This document shows, piece after piece, positions 62,444 through 64,000 of a stretch of 64,000 nucleotides of DNA; the first letter of the stretch is position 1; every line of letters begins with the position of its first letter. Source of the stretch: Phycisphaerae bacterium (GTDB taxonomy: Bacteria; Planctomycetota; Phycisphaerae; Phycisphaerales; UBA1924); contig BQMO01000010.1 of NCBI GenBank assembly GCA_022180725.1, positions 62,001 to 126,000 on the forward strand. The letters are read 5' to 3'. A program made the position numbers and the translations under genes. Below the pieces are notes generated by a model that was not told where the DNA came from, did no database searches, and saw nothing but the letters and a program-made list of their open reading frames with translations.

Positions 62444-63364
62444 TCACCGCGTGCCTCCCTCCGGATCGACTGTTCTCCGACCTGACGGCGACTCGTACCA
62501 CCCGGCGGTGCTGATGGGTTTCGAGCACTCGGCGGCCGCGTCGCTCACGGCCTGCTCGAAGGGCACGAACTCGAACGCCTTCAGGGCGCACGACTCGGGG
62601 TCGGGCGCACAGTTGACCACGCGGAAGCGGTGCCGCTCGAAGTGCGGCTTCAGTGCCTCGAAGCGCTTCTGGAGGCTCTCGTACAGGATGTTGTTGTGGC
62701 GGATCGCGTCCTTCGATCGGTGCTCGTCGAAGGCGTAGCGCCGATCGCGGTCCATCTTGAAGTCCGCGCCGATCAGGTAGACCGTGCGGAAGCCCAGGTA
62801 GTGCAGGAGGTGCAGCGCGGCGAGCATCACGCTGCGCTTGCCCTTGATGCCGAGCGAATCCGTGTGCTCGCCGTCCTGGCCCCAGTTGATGGTGTCGCTG
62901 TTGAGGAACCGGCTGTGGTCGAAGTGGTCGCTGCGGCGGTAGAAGAGCACGCCGGGCATCTGCCGCACCTTGAAGGCACTCGCGCGCATGGAGCCGTCGG
63001 GGTTCTGGACACGGAGGCGCTTGTCGAAGTGCGACACAGGCACGATCTTCAGGATGCCCGGGTCTTTCCAACCGGTGTCGATGAAGCGGCCGGGGTCGTC
63101 CACGCACGTCCACAGCGTCGGACGATGCACGGCCCAGGCGTTGTTGACGGCCATCGTGACGATGCCGCGCTGGTTGAGCCGCGACAGGTCGAGTTGGGCG
63201 AGCGAAGGCCCCGACAGGATCAGGAACGCCGAGCGACCCCGGTAGAAGTCGCACAGGGAGACGGAGTCGAAGTCGGCGGTGTAGAGGCGCACGCCGCTCC
63301 GTGCGGGCCTGCGCTGCTTGAGCCCCGCCTGCAATGCCGCGATGTCGCCACCATTCTCACGCAT
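62444..63364 (-). CDS. DUF115/MptE-like Rossmann-fold protein
   Basis: A 306-residue protein. The core SAFLILSGPSLAQLDLSRLNQRGIVTMAVNNAWAVH is the pattern of DUF115/MptE-like proteins (G-P-S-L, then N-x-A), with a later LLHYLGFRTVYLIGADFKMD. Such proteins are linked to glycosylation or pterin-type chemistry; phage-associated forms are also common. The exact reaction is unknown. The ATG at 63364 overlaps the upstream methyltransferase gene by 8 bases and the frame continues upstream without a better start. Confidence 0.72.
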   Translation of the reverse strand: MRENGGDIAALQAGLKQRRPARSGVRLYTADFDSVSLCDFYRGRSAFLILSGPSLAQLDLSRLNQRGIVTMAVNNAWAVHRPTLWTCVDDPGRFIDTGWKDPGILKIVPVSHFDKRLRVQNPDGSMRASAFKVRQMPGVLFYRRSDHFDHSRFLNSDTINWGQDGEHTDSLGIKGKRSVMLAALHLLHYLGFRTVYLIGADFKMDRDRRYAFDEHRSKDAIRHNNILYESLQKRFEALKPHFERHRFRVVNCAPDPESCALKAFEFVPFEQAVSDAAAECSKPISTAGWYESPSGRRTVDPEGGTR

Positions 63365-63938
63365 GGTTGTACACCCCCGCGACGTACCTTGGAGCGCCGA
63401 GTCCCTGACGCACCGTGCCGACGCGGCCGACCCGGTCGAGCCACCACTTGATGGGTCGCACCGTCGGGTGCAGCCCCTCGCCGTTGACCTTGGTCTTGCT
63501 CTCCCGCGTGCAGATCGAGTAGACGAACCGGCCGCCGGGCACGGCGATCCGCCGCATCTCGTCGAGCACCTCGTCGACCTCCTCGGGGAGCAGGTGCTCA
63601 AGGGCGTCGAAGGATGTCACCACATCGGCGATGCCCGCGGAGACGGGCACGCGGTGCATGGGCGCCACGATGTCCGCCTCGGGAAAGGCGAAGTCGATGC
63701 CCAGGCCGTCGATCCCCAGCCGCCGCAGGTGCTGGATGAAGAAGTTTCGGCCGCAGCCGAAGTCCACGACGAACCGGGGCTTGAACCCTTGCACCAGCCG
63801 GTACGTGAATCGCCCGTGGTTGGTCGAGCCGTAGGTGCCCCCGGGTTGCCCAGCCAGCGCGAGGTACTTCCGCCGCTCGTGCTCGCGGCGGGCCTCCAAA
63901 TCAACGGGGATGTTCTCGTGGGGGTGGGGGTCAGACAT
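63357..63938 (-). CDS. SAM-dependent methyltransferase (class I)
   Basis: A 193-residue protein. Motif I is FVVDFGCGRNFFIQHLRRLG near residue 60; a later region reads GIADVVTSFDALEHLLPEEVDEVL, then GGRFVYSICTRES. This is a compact class I methyltransferase of the UbiE/MenG type; its substrate is unknown. It overlaps the DUF115-like gene by 8 bases and, at its own start, the gene at the window edge by 8 bases. The three genes form one unit. Confidence 0.82.
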   Translation of the reverse strand: MSDPHPHENIPVDLEARREHERRKYLALAGQPGGTYGSTNHGRFTYRLVQGFKPRFVVDFGCGRNFFIQHLRRLGIDGLGIDFAFPEADIVAPMHRVPVSAGIADVVTSFDALEHLLPEEVDEVLDEMRRIAVPGGRFVYSICTRESKTKVNGEGLHPTVRPIKWWLDRVGRVGTVRQGLGAPRYVAGVYNHA

Positions 63939-64000
63939 AGAGCCACACCGGGACATCGAACTCGACCAGTTCCATTCCGTTCAGGGCCTGGAACGCCCAG
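63931..64000 (-). CDS. partial gene, C-terminal end only
   Basis: The last 22 codons of a gene that runs off the right edge: WAFQALNGMELVEFDVPVWL and then YV, followed by TGA. The stop overlaps the start of the methyltransferase gene by 8 bases, so it is part of the same transcription unit. Too little is seen to name it. Confidence 0.65.
   Translation of the reverse strand, partial: WAFQALNGMELVEFDVPVWLYV

Overview
The window is 64 kb of GC-rich bacterial DNA, densely coding, with many start/stop overlaps between neighbouring genes. Codon use, the beta-helix and sialidase-type secreted proteins, the tandem Rnk-like genes and the general gene mix fit a member of the Planctomycetota or a relative, but no rRNA or universal marker gene is present, so this assignment is only an inference. 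I saw no tRNA, rRNA or CRISPR array.

Layout. (1) 1-7.8 kb: core and stress genes on the plus strand (glutamate dehydrogenase, two Rnk-type regulators, a short HPF-like ribosome hibernation factor, a tandem universal stress protein, a UPF0316 membrane protein, a secreted beta-helix protein, an AhpD-like protein, DUF488). (2) 8.4-28 kb: a nitrogen-oxide and molybdenum region. It holds a RIC/ScdA di-iron repair protein, a MarR regulator overlapping a thioredoxin-like gene, and an almost complete molybdopterin pathway (mobA, mogA, moaC, moeA, moaD, moaE, moaA). Two hemerythrins, a cupin, a nitronate-monooxygenase-like enzyme and a six-gene operon follow. That operon encodes a cytochrome b-like subunit, a Mo-bisPGD oxidoreductase of nitrate reductase type, a four-cluster ferredoxin subunit, a Rieske protein, a small membrane protein and a TDT-family transporter. 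The Moco genes supply the cofactor for the reductase; the di-iron proteins plausibly handle nitric oxide or oxygen by-products.

(3) 28.3-39.8 kb: an integrated mobile element with no virion genes. It has small accessory genes, a primase-polymerase/helicase, a sigma-like protein, DNA-binding proteins, a DUF2924 protein and a large serine recombinase. (4) 40.3-60.4 kb: a probable anti-phage island. An uninterrupted minus-strand operon of nine genes starts at 58486 with an HTH protein and continues with a DUF1998 helicase-nuclease, a SNF2/RapA-type helicase, a SAM-binding methylase half, a first NPPF methylase half, a PD-(D/E)XK nuclease, a second NPPW methylase half, an SMC-like ATPase and a GIY-YIG protein. 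The helicase, helicase and methylase set resembles DISARM class 1, but the methylase is split into one cofactor-binding subunit and two alternative catalytic halves, and the SMC-like and GIY-YIG genes are extra. A divergent DUF262 gene next to it carries a frameshift.

(5) 60.4-64 kb: a Gly/Ser-rich protein with an intein-like Hint domain, an acyl-carrier-like protein whose two half-domains are in swapped order, and a glycosyl/methyltransferase-type pair that continues past the window edge.

A recurring feature is a -10-like hexamer only 5-8 bases before the start codon of at least eight genes, which suggests that leaderless transcripts are common in this organism.
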